DNA of 64,000 bases from SZUA-547 sp963669265 (lineage in GTDB: Bacteria > Pseudomonadota > Alphaproteobacteria > Rhodobacterales > Rhodobacteraceae), in contig OY769916.1 in NCBI GenBank assembly GCA_963669265.1, positions 3,968,001 to 4,032,000 on the forward strand. The letters are read 5' to 3'. The translations under genes and the position numbers were made by a program. Positions within the stretch are counted from its first letter, which is position 1. Each line of letters opens with the position of its first letter. The notes beneath the pieces were generated by a model, which searched no databases, had not been told where the DNA came from, and worked only from the letters and a program-made list of their open reading frames with translations. Positions 1 through 9,200 of the stretch are shown here, in pieces.

Positions 1-273
1 CACACGCGGTGTGAAGCCCGCCGCCGGGCGCTGCCGTTCATGCAGCGCTTCATGCATGGTGTCGGGCATCTTCAAGATCTCGATGGCGCGCGCGCGGTGT
101 GGAAGGCGACGAATAAAGCCTCGCTCCTCGAGCGCTGTGATCAGCCGGTGGATGCCGGATTTCGAACGAAGGTCCAGCGCCTCTTTCATCTCGTCGAAGC
201 TGGGCGACACGCCCTCATTTTGGATCCGTTCGGCAAGAAACTGCAACAGATCATACTGCTTGCGAGTCAGCAT
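1..273 (-). CDS. lexA: LexA repressor, N-terminal part (runs off the window)
   Basis: LexA is the SOS-response repressor; it binds DNA as a dimer and cleaves itself when RecA is activated. The 91 codons present read MLTRKQYDLLQFLAER, then a winged-helix domain with PSFDEMKEALDLRSKSGIHR as the recognition region, followed by a hinge rich in charged residues. This matches alphaproteobacterial LexA (VSPSFDEM type). The C-terminal peptidase half with its Ser/Lys dyad lies beyond the left edge and cannot be checked. A LexA box lies 35 bases upstream of the start, so autoregulation is expected. It lies downstream of moeA on the same strand, the usual neighbour order in Rhodobacterales. Confidence 0.93.
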   Translation of the reverse strand, partial: MLTRKQYDLLQFLAERIQNEGVSPSFDEMKEALDLRSKSGIHRLITALEERGFIRRLPHRARAIEILKMPDTMHEALHERQRPAAGFTPRV

Positions 274-307
274 TGTTTTCTCCACGTTGCCTGTCGGTCG
301 CAGAGTT

Positions 308-322
308 GTTCTACATAAGTTC
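308..322. promoter_or_regulatory. LexA (SOS) box upstream of lexA
   Basis: The sequence is GTTC, seven bases (tacataa), GTTC. This is exactly the direct-repeat GTTC-N7-GTTC operator recognised by alphaproteobacterial LexA. It lies between the lexA start (273) and the moeA stop (333). The position fits repression of the lexA promoter by its own product. The call rests on an exact consensus match plus position. Confidence 0.85.
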
Positions 323-332
323 GCTTTTTGTG

Positions 333-1532
333 TCAAATAGGATTGCCGAAGCGCAGGACGCGAATGGCGTCGCCTGCGCGGCGCGGCGAGTCGTTCGGCG
401 GACGTATGGCGAGCGCGTTGGATGTCGCCAGAATCCGTAAACGGCTGCTGTCCTGACTTTCGCCGGGCGCGCAGGTCAGCCCGTCATCCGTGGCCGAGAC
501 GACGGCGCGCATATAGTGCGCGCGGGGACCGTTCGGGCCGAGATCGGACAGGAGCCGCGCGGTCTCGTAATCCGGCGCCGCGCCGGTTCCACCGAGCATG
601 CGCTCGACGGCGGGCAACAGGAATACGCGTCCGCACACCAAGGAGGAGACCGGATTTCCGGGCAGGCCAACCATCGTGAGATCGCCGATCTTGCCCGCCA
701 TCATCGGTTTGCCGGGGCGCATGGCGACCTTGTGAAAATCGAGCGTTAAGCCAGCCTCGCCCAAAACGGAGGCGACGATGTCATGATCGCCGACGGAGGC
801 GCCGCCCAACGTCACCAGCAGGTCCGCGTCCGCGGCGCTTTCCAGCGCTGCGCGCAGGCTGTCCCGGTTGTCTCGCGCGATGGGGAGCAGCCTCGGCTTC
901 GCCCCGGCCCGCGCCAACATCGGTGCAAGTCCATAAGAATTCGATGAAATTATCTGATCTGGCCCGGGCGTCTCTCCCGGAAGCACAAGCTCGTCTCCCG
1001 TCGCAAGCAGCGCCACGACGGGTTTTCTTAGAACGCTGAGGCGTGCGGAGTTGGCGGCGGCGGCGAGGGCGAGATCCTCCGGGGACAGTCTGTGCCCAGC
1101 GGGAATCAGAGTGGCGCCATTGTCAAAATCGATCCCTTCCGGGCGGATGTTTGCGCCCTCGACGCTCGCTTCCGTCGGAGTCAAATACGCGCCGTCCCGC
1201 TCCGCATTCTCCTGAATCAGAACCGCGTCGGCGCCGGCGGGCAGGGGCGCTCCCGTGAAGATCCGGACGGCCTCGCCATGGCTGACCTCACCGTCGAAAC
1301 GGGATCCCGCCGCGGATTCGCCGATCACACGCAATTGGAAGCCGGGCGCGGCGTCCGTCGCGCGCACCGCGTAGCCGTCCATGGCGGAGGAGGAAAAGGG
1401 CGGTTGGTTGCGCGTGGCGACGACCGGCGACGCCAGAATGCGCCCGTCCGCCTCTTCGAGCGGCACGCTCTCGGCGCCCATTTTTGGCATCAACGCGACG
1501 ATACGCTCGCGGGCCTCCTCGACAGAGATCAT
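333..1532 (-). CDS. moeA: Molybdopterin molybdenumtransferase MoeA
   Basis: MoeA inserts molybdate into adenylylated molybdopterin, the last common step of molybdenum cofactor synthesis, in the cytoplasm. The 399-residue protein has the full family length. Recognisable motifs are SSSAMDGYAV near residue 50, IFTGAPLPAGADAVLIQE near 90-107, the MoCF-fold segment TLGGASVGDHD, and GLPGNPVSS. The ATG at 1532 gives a normal N-terminus (MISVEEARERI). It follows moaC by 25 bases on the same strand and is probably co-transcribed with trpD-trpC-moaC. Nothing looks broken. Confidence 0.95.
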   Translation of the reverse strand: MISVEEARERIVALMPKMGAESVPLEEADGRILASPVVATRNQPPFSSSAMDGYAVRATDAAPGFQLRVIGESAAGSRFDGEVSHGEAVRIFTGAPLPAGADAVLIQENAERDGAYLTPTEASVEGANIRPEGIDFDNGATLIPAGHRLSPEDLALAAAANSARLSVLRKPVVALLATGDELVLPGETPGPDQIISSNSYGLAPMLARAGAKPRLLPIARDNRDSLRAALESAADADLLVTLGGASVGDHDIVASVLGEAGLTLDFHKVAMRPGKPMMAGKIGDLTMVGLPGNPVSSLVCGRVFLLPAVERMLGGTGAAPDYETARLLSDLGPNGPRAHYMRAVVSATDDGLTCAPGESQDSSRLRILATSNALAIRPPNDSPRRAGDAIRVLRFGNPI

Positions 1533-1557
1533 ATGAAGGCCTCCATTGCGGTTGAGG

Positions 1558-2058
1558 TCACGCAGATTTGGGCGCGGCTTCGCCTTCGGCCTCGAACCGG
1601 CCGGATTTGCCGCCCTCTTTCAGCGCAAGCCGGATATCGGTCAGCCGCATCGCCTTATCCACTGCTTTCGCCATGTCATAAACGGTGAGGGCCGCGGTGG
1701 AGACGGCGGTCAGCGCCTCCATCTCGACCCCGGTGCGGCCCGTGACCTTCACCGTGGCCTCGATCTCCACCCGGTTGGTCTCGGCGTCCGGCGTCAGCTC
1801 CACCGCGACTTTCGAGATCGGCAGCGGATGGCAGAGCGGGATCAGATCAGAGGTCTTCTTGGCCGCCATGATCCCGGCCAGCCGCGCGACCGCCAGAACA
1901 TCGCCCTTTTTGGCGCGGCCCTCGACGATCATCGCCAGCGTCTCGGGGGCCATCTCCACCGCGCCGCGCGCCACCGCCACACGGCTGGTGACGTCTTTTT
2001 TCGAGACGTCGACCATCGTGGCCGCGCCCTTGTCGTCGAAATGGGTGAACTCGCTCAT
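1558..2058 (-). CDS. moaC: Cyclic pyranopterin monophosphate synthase MoaC
   Basis: MoaC works with MoaA to turn GTP-derived 3',8-cyclo-7,8-dihydro-GTP into cyclic pyranopterin monophosphate, the first molybdopterin intermediate. The 166-residue length is typical. Family motifs visible are MVDVSKKDVTSRVAVARG at the N-terminus, LIPLCHPLPISKV, and GVEMEALTAVSTAALTVYDM with the conserved KAVDK following. Its start overlaps the trpC stop by four bases (ATGA), implying translational coupling. With moeA downstream, two cofactor genes ride on a tryptophan operon, an arrangement common in Rhodobacterales. Confidence 0.96.
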   Translation of the reverse strand: MSEFTHFDDKGAATMVDVSKKDVTSRVAVARGAVEMAPETLAMIVEGRAKKGDVLAVARLAGIMAAKKTSDLIPLCHPLPISKVAVELTPDAETNRVEIEATVKVTGRTGVEMEALTAVSTAALTVYDMAKAVDKAMRLTDIRLALKEGGKSGRFEAEGEAAPKSA

Positions 2059-2888
2059 GCCGCGCCCGCTCCGGCGGTTGCGCCGCTGGCGGGGGCCGGG
2101 TCGGCGAGGATCTCGCGCGTCGCGGCGGCCACATCCGGCCGCCGCATCAGGCTTTCTCCGATCAGAAACCGCCTGGCGCCGGATTTCGCCATTCGAGCCA
2201 GATCCTGCGGCGTGAAGAGTCCGGATTCAGCCACCAGCTCCCGATCCGGCGGAACCAATCGAGAAAGCCTTTCGGTCGTCGCCAGATCCGTCTCGAATGT
2301 GTTGAGATTGCGATTGTTGACACCCAGCAGCTTGGACTTCAGCGCCAGCGCGCGTTCCAGCTCCGCCTCGTCATGCACTTCGATCAGCGCATCCATGCCC
2401 CATTGGTGGGCCGCGCTCTCAAGCTCCGCCGCCTGCGCGTCGGAAAGGCTCGCCATGATGATTAGAATGCAATCCGCGCCCAGCGCTCGGGCCTCCGCGA
2501 CCTGATAGGGGTCATAGAGGAAGTCCTTGCGGATGCAGGGCAGGGCGGTGGCTGCGCGCGCCGCCGTCAGATATTCATCCGCGCCCTGAAAGGAGGGGCC
2601 GTCCGTCAAGACGCTGAGGCAGCTTGCGCCGCCCGCCTGATAGGCCTTCGCCAGCGTCGGAGGGTCGAAATCGGCGCGGATCAACCCTTTGGACGGGCTG
2701 GCTTTCTTGATCTCGGCGATCAAACCGTAGCGGCCGGACTGAACAGTGCTATCGAGCGCCGCCGCGAACCCCCGTGGCGCGTCCGCCGCCCGGGCCGCCG
2801 CCTCCACCTCGGCCAATGGACGCGCCGCCTTGCGGGCCGCGACCTCCTCAAGCTTGTAGGCCTTGATCTTGTCCAGAATTGTGCTCAT
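2055..2888 (-). CDS. trpC: Indole-3-glycerol-phosphate synthase
   Basis: TrpC closes the indole ring from carboxyphenylaminodeoxyribulose phosphate in tryptophan synthesis. The 277-residue protein is a monofunctional (beta/alpha)8 barrel. Visible motifs include LIAEIKKASPSKGLIR (catalytic Lys), CIRKDFLYDPYQV, LGVNNRNLNTFETDL and LVAESGLFTPQDL. The last ~15 residues are Ala/Pro-rich (PAPASGATAGAGAA) and probably dispensable. It lies 47 bases downstream of trpD and overlaps moaC by four bases. Confidence 0.96.
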   Translation of the reverse strand: MSTILDKIKAYKLEEVAARKAARPLAEVEAAARAADAPRGFAAALDSTVQSGRYGLIAEIKKASPSKGLIRADFDPPTLAKAYQAGGASCLSVLTDGPSFQGADEYLTAARAATALPCIRKDFLYDPYQVAEARALGADCILIIMASLSDAQAAELESAAHQWGMDALIEVHDEAELERALALKSKLLGVNNRNLNTFETDLATTERLSRLVPPDRELVAESGLFTPQDLARMAKSGARRFLIGESLMRRPDVAAATREILADPAPASGATAGAGAA

Positions 2889-2935
2889 GAGCGCTTTCTA
2901 TCGTGGCGCTGGGGTGGGGTGAACCTCAGCTGTGT

Positions 2936-3964
2936 TTACCCCGCCGCCTGCGTGATCTTCGCCAGGCCTTCGATTTTCGCCTTGGCGGCGCCGGAGTCGA
3001 TGCTCTCGCGCGCCATTGAGACGCCTTCTTCAAGCGACTGCACGCGATCGGCGACCAGCAGCGCGGCGGCGGCGTTCAAGAGCACTGCATCTCGGTAAGC
3101 GCCCTCGGCGCCGTCCAGCAGCGCGCGCATCGCCGCGGCGTTCTGCTCTGGCTCGCCGCCCAGAATGTCTTCGAACGGATGCGAGGACAGCCCGGCGATT
3201 TCCGGCGAGACCTCAAACTCTGTGATAGCGCCATCGGCCAGTTGCACAACGTCTGTCGCGCCTGAGATTGAAATTTCGTCGGTGCCGTCCGCGCCGTGCA
3301 CCAGCCAGGCTTTCTCCGCCCCAAGCTCGCGCAGCGTCTCCGCCATCGGGCGCAGCATCGAGACCGAGAATGCGCCGGTCAGCTGCCGCCTGACGCCGGC
3401 CGGGTTGGTCAAGGGGCCGAGAATATTGAAAATCGTGCGGGTCCCCAGTTCCAGCCGAACCGGCATCACATGGCGCATCGCAGAGTGGTGCATCGGGGCC
3501 ATCATGAAGGCGATCCCGACCTCCTCCAGCGCTTTCTCCGCCACCTCCGCGCCGACCATAACGTTCACACCCATGGAGGTGAGCGCGTCCGCAGCCCCGG
3601 CGCGTGAACTGATCGCCTTGTTGCCGTGTTTCGCGACGGTGACGCCTGCGCCTGCAACGACGATCGCCGTGGCGGTGGAGATGTTAAGCGTGCCCTTGCC
3701 GTCGCCGCCGGTGCCCACGATGTCCATCGCGTTGTCGGGCGCCCGAACTTTGGCGGCTTTGGCGCGCATCACGCTGGCCGCCGCGGCGTATTCATCAACG
3801 CTTTCGCCGCGCGTGCGCAGCGCCATCAGAAAGCCGCCGATCTGGGCGGGGCTGGCCTCGCCCGACATGATCGCTTCGAAGGCTTCTTCCGCCTCTTCGC
3901 GGGTCAGGGGACCAGCAGCGGCCTTGCCGATCAGCGGTTTCAATCCCTCAGTCATGCGACTCAC
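2936..3964 (-). CDS. trpD: Anthranilate phosphoribosyltransferase
   Basis: TrpD transfers phosphoribose from PRPP to anthranilate. The 342-residue length is standard. Motifs are VGTGGDGKGTLNISTATA (PRPP-binding glycine loop), KHGNKAISSRAGAADAL, and RTIFNILGPLTNPA. It is the first gene of this minus-strand unit; a 298-base non-coding gap separates it from a divergent gene at 4263, so the promoter of trpD-trpC-moaC-moeA should lie in 3965-4262. The trpE and trpG genes that usually precede trpD in this group are absent here. Confidence 0.96.
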   Translation of the reverse strand: MSRMTEGLKPLIGKAAAGPLTREEAEEAFEAIMSGEASPAQIGGFLMALRTRGESVDEYAAAASVMRAKAAKVRAPDNAMDIVGTGGDGKGTLNISTATAIVVAGAGVTVAKHGNKAISSRAGAADALTSMGVNVMVGAEVAEKALEEVGIAFMMAPMHHSAMRHVMPVRLELGTRTIFNILGPLTNPAGVRRQLTGAFSVSMLRPMAETLRELGAEKAWLVHGADGTDEISISGATDVVQLADGAITEFEVSPEIAGLSSHPFEDILGGEPEQNAAAMRALLDGAEGAYRDAVLLNAAAALLVADRVQSLEEGVSMARESIDSGAAKAKIEGLAKITQAAG

Positions 3965-4262
3965 TTTCTTTTCGATTGCCTCGAATTGCGTTCAAATCGT
4001 GGACGAATGTGTTGCGATTGTGATTCACTCGACGCAAATTTACCTAGATTTTCCGGACTCTTGCAGGGTGTTCTGAAGAGAATCCTCGAATTTAGGTTCC
4101 AGCTTGTGTCTAATGCCCCTGTGTTTCGCGTACCACGTTTCGGTTTGGTTAAGGCATGCATGCCGCGATCAAGGACCGAACGTCAAGTTCGGCGCAGGCG
4201 GACCCTCGATATGTGTAAGAGGAGTCAGGCCCATTCGCCGCGTGTGTGTTGGAGTTGAGTGA

Positions 4263-6197
4263 ATGGACGACCAACGTAGTTTGAGGGCGACTCTGTCCGC
4301 AACAAGGAAGCGCGGCTCTTTCCGGCCGGGTATGATGATGGGCGGAGTGAGCGGGCTGGCTCTGGTCAGCTCGATCATTGTCTATGACGGGTTCACGCAC
4401 GCCGCGCCGTCGATCAACACCTTCGCGCCTGAGCCTTCCCGGCAGGTCATCGTAGACCACGCGCCTGAACGCTCCGCCGATCCAGTCCCGACATCTGTTG
4501 CTACTATTTCCGCGCCCACGCAGAACTCCACTATGGCGAAGGGCGACGCGCCTGTTAGGGAGCAGTCTGCGGGCGTCGCGAAGATTGACGATGATGACGT
4601 GGGTATGGAGGACAGTGCGGCAGCGCCTCAGAAACTCGCCGCCATTGCGACGCCAACCACCGTCACTGATCCTATCACCGCCCCGTCCGCCGAAACCAAG
4701 ACGGCGGATCTTACGACCGCCCCGTCGCCGTCCAACGCCCCTGAAAACCGGGAACCCGTTAACCAGAAGGTCGCTTTGGCGACATCAATCGCTGAGCAAC
4801 CTCGCATTGAAACCATGCCCCGGGAGCGGGGCGTCCCGGCCGCTGTCTCTTCCGTGTCTAAACCTGCGACCACTCCGGCGTCGAATCTCGCGACCCGGCC
4901 TGATGAGTTTCAACCGGGTTCCACGGTCGCTGTCGCGAAAGTCGAACCCACGGCCCCTTCCATGCCCTCCGGTCAGATCGACATGAGCGTCGACTTCAAA
5001 GAGATCGAGATCGCCTTGGCGCCGACCGGATCCACAGACGTGACGTCCGCGCGAACTGCTCCGTCCGTTCTGGATGCGCCGCGGGCGCCCGTCGATCTCG
5101 GCGAGCGCGGCATTCCTAAGATCGAAGTCAGCATGGCGTCGACCAACGCGTTCGATCTGGACCCGACGCGCGGGTCCGATTTTGCTGTGCTGGTGGAGCC
5201 GACGAGCTCCGTTCCCGCCACGCCGGAGCTGAATGTGAATCCGGCCGCGTCCTTCGCCGCGCCGCTCGACGCGTTGACTGCCGCGCCGCACGCAAGGACG
5301 CCGGTCCTGAAGGCCCCCGCAGTCGTGGCTGTGCTGGGCGCTGAGCCGCCGGTCGGCCTGTTAAATGCGTCCGAGCCAAGCGAAGTTAGCGTTCTGTATC
5401 AATCGGATAGAGGGCGAGACGAAGCCCGCGTCGCCGTGATGAGCGACGAGGACAGCGCCTGGCGTCGCCATCGCGTCGCCCCCCGCGCCAACCCGGAAAA
5501 TCTGCCGGTGCTGGCGATCGTCATCGACGAAGTCGGGGCCTACGGCGCGCCGATCGAAGAGGTGGTCGCATTGTCGCCGATGGTGACGACGTCGGTCATT
5601 CCGTCCACGCCGGACTCCGCCCTGATCGCGTCGCAGCTGCGCGCCAGCGGTCGTGAGGTTCTGGTGCATATGCCCATGGAGACCTATGCGGATTTCAAAG
5701 AGGGGCCGCGTCCAATTCTTAAGAAGATGACCGACGAGGAAGTGCGCGACACCGCGCGCTGGCATCTGTCGCAATTCAGCGGCTATGTCGGGGTGAACAA
5801 CCATCTCGGCTCCCGCGCGACTCGCGCGCCGCGTGTGATGGAGGCGTTGATGGCGGAACTGTCTTCGCGCGGTCTGATGTTCCTGGACAGCCGCACGTCG
5901 ACGAAGAGCCTGGCCGAGAAGGCCGCCCTGGACGCAGGCATGCTGGCGACGCGCAATCACAGATTTATCGACAATGATGTCTCTATCGGCGCTATTATGG
6001 GCGAATTGAACGCCGCCGCCGCCTTGGCGCGTCGTCACGGCGCGGCGGTCGCGCTCGGCAATCCGCATCCCGCGACGGTGCGCGCCGTGAAGCGCTGGAT
6101 CGAACAGAACGATGGTAAAAAAGTAATGGTCGCGCCGATCACCCATGTCGCAGGGGTGATCAACGCGAAGTCTGAAGTGACGGTCGCCGGAAAGTAG
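4263..6197 (+). CDS. Divergent polysaccharide deacetylase family protein, membrane-anchored
   Basis: The 644-residue protein has a basic N-terminus and one membrane segment (about residues 24-42, MMGGVSGLALVSSIIV), then some 370 residues of Ala/Pro/Thr-rich low-complexity sequence, then a globular domain from about residue 410. That domain (PVLAIVIDEVGAYG, VTTSVIPSTPDS, REVLVHMPMET, VNNHLGSRAT, FLDSRTS, GNPHPATVRAVKRW) matches the YibQ-like divergent polysaccharide deacetylase family. An Asp and a His of the family metal site are visible, but catalysis is not proven for the family. The protein probably acts in the periplasm. A closely related second copy follows 34 bases downstream; the two share the C-terminal domain almost motif for motif, so this is a tandem duplication. 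Confidence 0.8.
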   Translation: MDDQRSLRATLSATRKRGSFRPGMMMGGVSGLALVSSIIVYDGFTHAAPSINTFAPEPSRQVIVDHAPERSADPVPTSVATISAPTQNSTMAKGDAPVREQSAGVAKIDDDDVGMEDSAAAPQKLAAIATPTTVTDPITAPSAETKTADLTTAPSPSNAPENREPVNQKVALATSIAEQPRIETMPRERGVPAAVSSVSKPATTPASNLATRPDEFQPGSTVAVAKVEPTAPSMPSGQIDMSVDFKEIEIALAPTGSTDVTSARTAPSVLDAPRAPVDLGERGIPKIEVSMASTNAFDLDPTRGSDFAVLVEPTSSVPATPELNVNPAASFAAPLDALTAAPHARTPVLKAPAVVAVLGAEPPVGLLNASEPSEVSVLYQSDRGRDEARVAVMSDEDSAWRRHRVAPRANPENLPVLAIVIDEVGAYGAPIEEVVALSPMVTTSVIPSTPDSALIASQLRASGREVLVHMPMETYADFKEGPRPILKKMTDEEVRDTARWHLSQFSGYVGVNNHLGSRATRAPRVMEALMAELSSRGLMFLDSRTSTKSLAEKAALDAGMLATRNHRFIDNDVSIGAIMGELNAAAALARRHGAAVALGNPHPATVRAVKRWIEQNDGKKVMVAPITHVAGVINAKSEVTVAGK

Positions 6198-6231
6198 CCC
6201 AAATAACCGGGCCTTCCCGTATGTGAGGTAA

Positions 6232-9200
6232 GTGTTGGAGACGCCGGAAGAGTTAGAGTTCACGCAAGAGGAACAAGAACTCCGCTCATTGCGGGGGGTC
6301 CTCGGTGAGCCGCGCAAGTCACGCAATTCGTACCAGGCGAGTTTCGTCCTGGGCGGGTTGCTTTGTCTTGTGGGCGCTGGCGCGTTTTTGGCTGTCGACA
6401 AGTTCTTACCGGAACCGGTCGATGTCGCGGACGCGACGCCGCCAGAGACAAAGCGTCCGAAGGTGACCGATCCGGCCATGTCCGACGATTCGAACAATGC
6501 GCCGGATCCGATCGACAGCGAGGCTGTCGCCGTCGCGACTGCGACGACCGCCAATCAACAGAAAACGGAAGAAAATCAACAGATTGAAACGGCTTCGGCC
6601 GACGCCGCGCCCGGCATTGCGACACCGGGGCTGGCAGATGGCGAGGCGAGGGGCGATGGCGCGCTTCCCTCTGTCGAGCGTTCGATCGAATCCGCGGAAC
6701 TGGCTGCGGCGGGTGGAATTGGCCCTGAGATCGGAACCAATCCTCAATCGTCCACCGACGCCGCCTCGCAATTTGGCGCAGCGAACCCGGATGGTCCTGC
6801 CGCCCCCGGACAGATCGCGGCTCTGAGCGCCGACCCGTCCGGTTCTGGCGCGGCCGCGCTGTCGCCGTCCGTCGTTGGCGCCGATCTATCCCGCGCCTCA
6901 AGCCCCAGCACGCCCGCCGTGTCAGGAGGGGGTGTCCAACTCGCTCTGTCTTCGCCGAAATCGGCGGATGCGCTGCAAAACCTCTCCGCCGAACCGGGGA
7001 ATCCGAACATATCATCGTCTGGCGCGCGGCCGATTGCGCCGGGTCCGGCCAGCAGCGTCGCGTTGCCGCAAATCGCGTCTCTGTCGATATCGGGCGATGG
7101 GAATGCGTCCGGCGCGGCCGACTCTGATCTTCTGAAATCTGCGCCAAGCCTGCTTCAGGCGGCGCCGGGCCTGCCTGCGGCGCCCGCTAATCCGCGAATT
7201 GCATCGCTTGATCTGAGCCCCGCCGCGACTGCCCCGGAGAGCGCTGTTCCGCAGGCTGCGGCGCGCTCGGAGCAGGCGTTTCTCGGCCAATCCGCGCCGA
7301 AATCCATCGCGTCTGCGCAAGTTTTAGGCGCGGAGCCGGTGACTCCCTTTGTCTTGGATGCACGCGGGCGCCCGGTCGCTCAAGGGACGGGTAATAACGC
7401 CGGGCCTACGCAAATTGCTTCCTTGTCGCCGCAGGGCCAGTCGGGTGCGCTCGATAGTCAGGGCGCGTCAGAGTTGACGGGCGCCGGAGCAGTCAAATCT
7501 CTGCCCAAGCTCATCGGCGCGACGCAGGCCTTGCCCCCGGAGCCGGGCAATCCGCAAGTCGGGGCGCTTGGCGTGGACCAGTTCTCGCTCGGGCGCGCAT
7601 CGGCGATCGAGAGTCCGCAAGTTCCGTCTCGCCGCACGTCCGACGCCCAACCGGCGGATGGAGCGGATCCGGCGGCGATCGCCAAATCCCTGCCGATGTC
7701 GATTGGGTCGGCCCGGCCGCTTCCCGCCGAGCCCCGCAATCCGCAGATCGCCGCGCTGGATCTGCGTCCGGCTGATTTTGGACTCGCATCGGGCGCCGGG
7801 GCGCTTCGAGCGGGCTCAGCGTCGTTGGCGCAAAACCCGAGACACAAGGATGTGTCGGTTGTCGCCGCGCTTGGCGCTGGATCGAATGGCGCGGCAATTG
7901 TCGATGCTTTGACGTCGCCTTCAGCATCGCTTGGCGCAGGCGGGGCGGCGCCGACGCTTCCGGGCGTGTCCGAAATCGCCGCCTATGATTCCGGATCGAC
8001 ATCGACCGACACGACGACGGCGGTTTTCTTTCCGAAATCCGCCGCAGAGGCGCTTGTCGCGGAGCCGAGCGCGCCGAAATACCCCCAATTCGCGGCGCTG
8101 GACGTTGATCTCGGCATGATGCGCGCCGCCGCCGATCTGAAAGCGCCAAGCTCGGTCTTCGGCGCGCTTCAATCCGATCTCGCCCATCGCGAGAACATCG
8201 GCGCGATTGAAGTGGCGTCGTTCAGCGAGGCCACCCCGGAATTGTTGGGATCTGCGATCGCCGCGCCGCATGGCGTGAGCGCGGATGGCGCGGCGGAAAC
8301 AGCTATTGCGGCGCTTCTTGTCGGCTATGATTTGGCCGCTGCGCCAACCCCAAAGGCCAGTAGCGGAGGCACGTCAGTTGTGACGACAGGCCCGGCGACG
8401 CCCAATGGCGCGCGCCCGCCGACGGAACTGGTGCAACTGGCTTCGGCCACACCCGCCGGGTTCACGTTCTCTGAGGTCCCAAAAGAATATGCTCAAACCG
8501 CTTTGAGTGCGACTTTAGGCGTCGTCAATATTGGGGCCGAACCGGCCCGGCCCGCAGATGCGCAGCCCGCCTCCGAGGCGCCGGTTCTGGAGCAATTGCT
8601 TGGGTCGCCTCCCGCCGATCGCAGGCGCGAGCTGATGATCGCCAGCATCAGTCTTGGCGGACCGCATGTCTTCGACGTCGAGACCGGATCGGATACGGCC
8701 GTGATCGACGCATACATGATTGGCGAGGCTCCGGAGTTCGACCTGCCGACGACGCCGGATGTGACGCCGGACCCGGCTGCCGCTATCGCCGAGCCCTTGG
8801 ATACGGCCCCCCCGGCGTCAGACGCGCCTGCGCCGGTGGTGCTCGCCTCGCTCGGCGCGCAGCCGCGATCTAGCCTTGAATCGGCGCGCGCGCCATCCGA
8901 ACTGACGCCAGATCATCAGGAGGACGCCGGGCGCGACGCGGCGCGGGAAGCCGTTCTGGCCGCCATTCAGGGCACAGGCGAGTCCGGGTTGCGCGTCGTG
9001 GATTATGAGGACACGCGCCCTGCATGGGTTCGCAACGGCGTCGCGCCGCCGGCCAACCCCAAGGGGCTGCCGGTTCTGGCCATCGTCATCGACGAAGTGG
9101 GCGACTACGGCGCCGAGGTTCAGGACGTGAGATCCATGTCGCGTATGGTGACCGTCTCTGTGATTCCGTCGACGCCCAACGCCGCCTCGATTGCGAAGAC

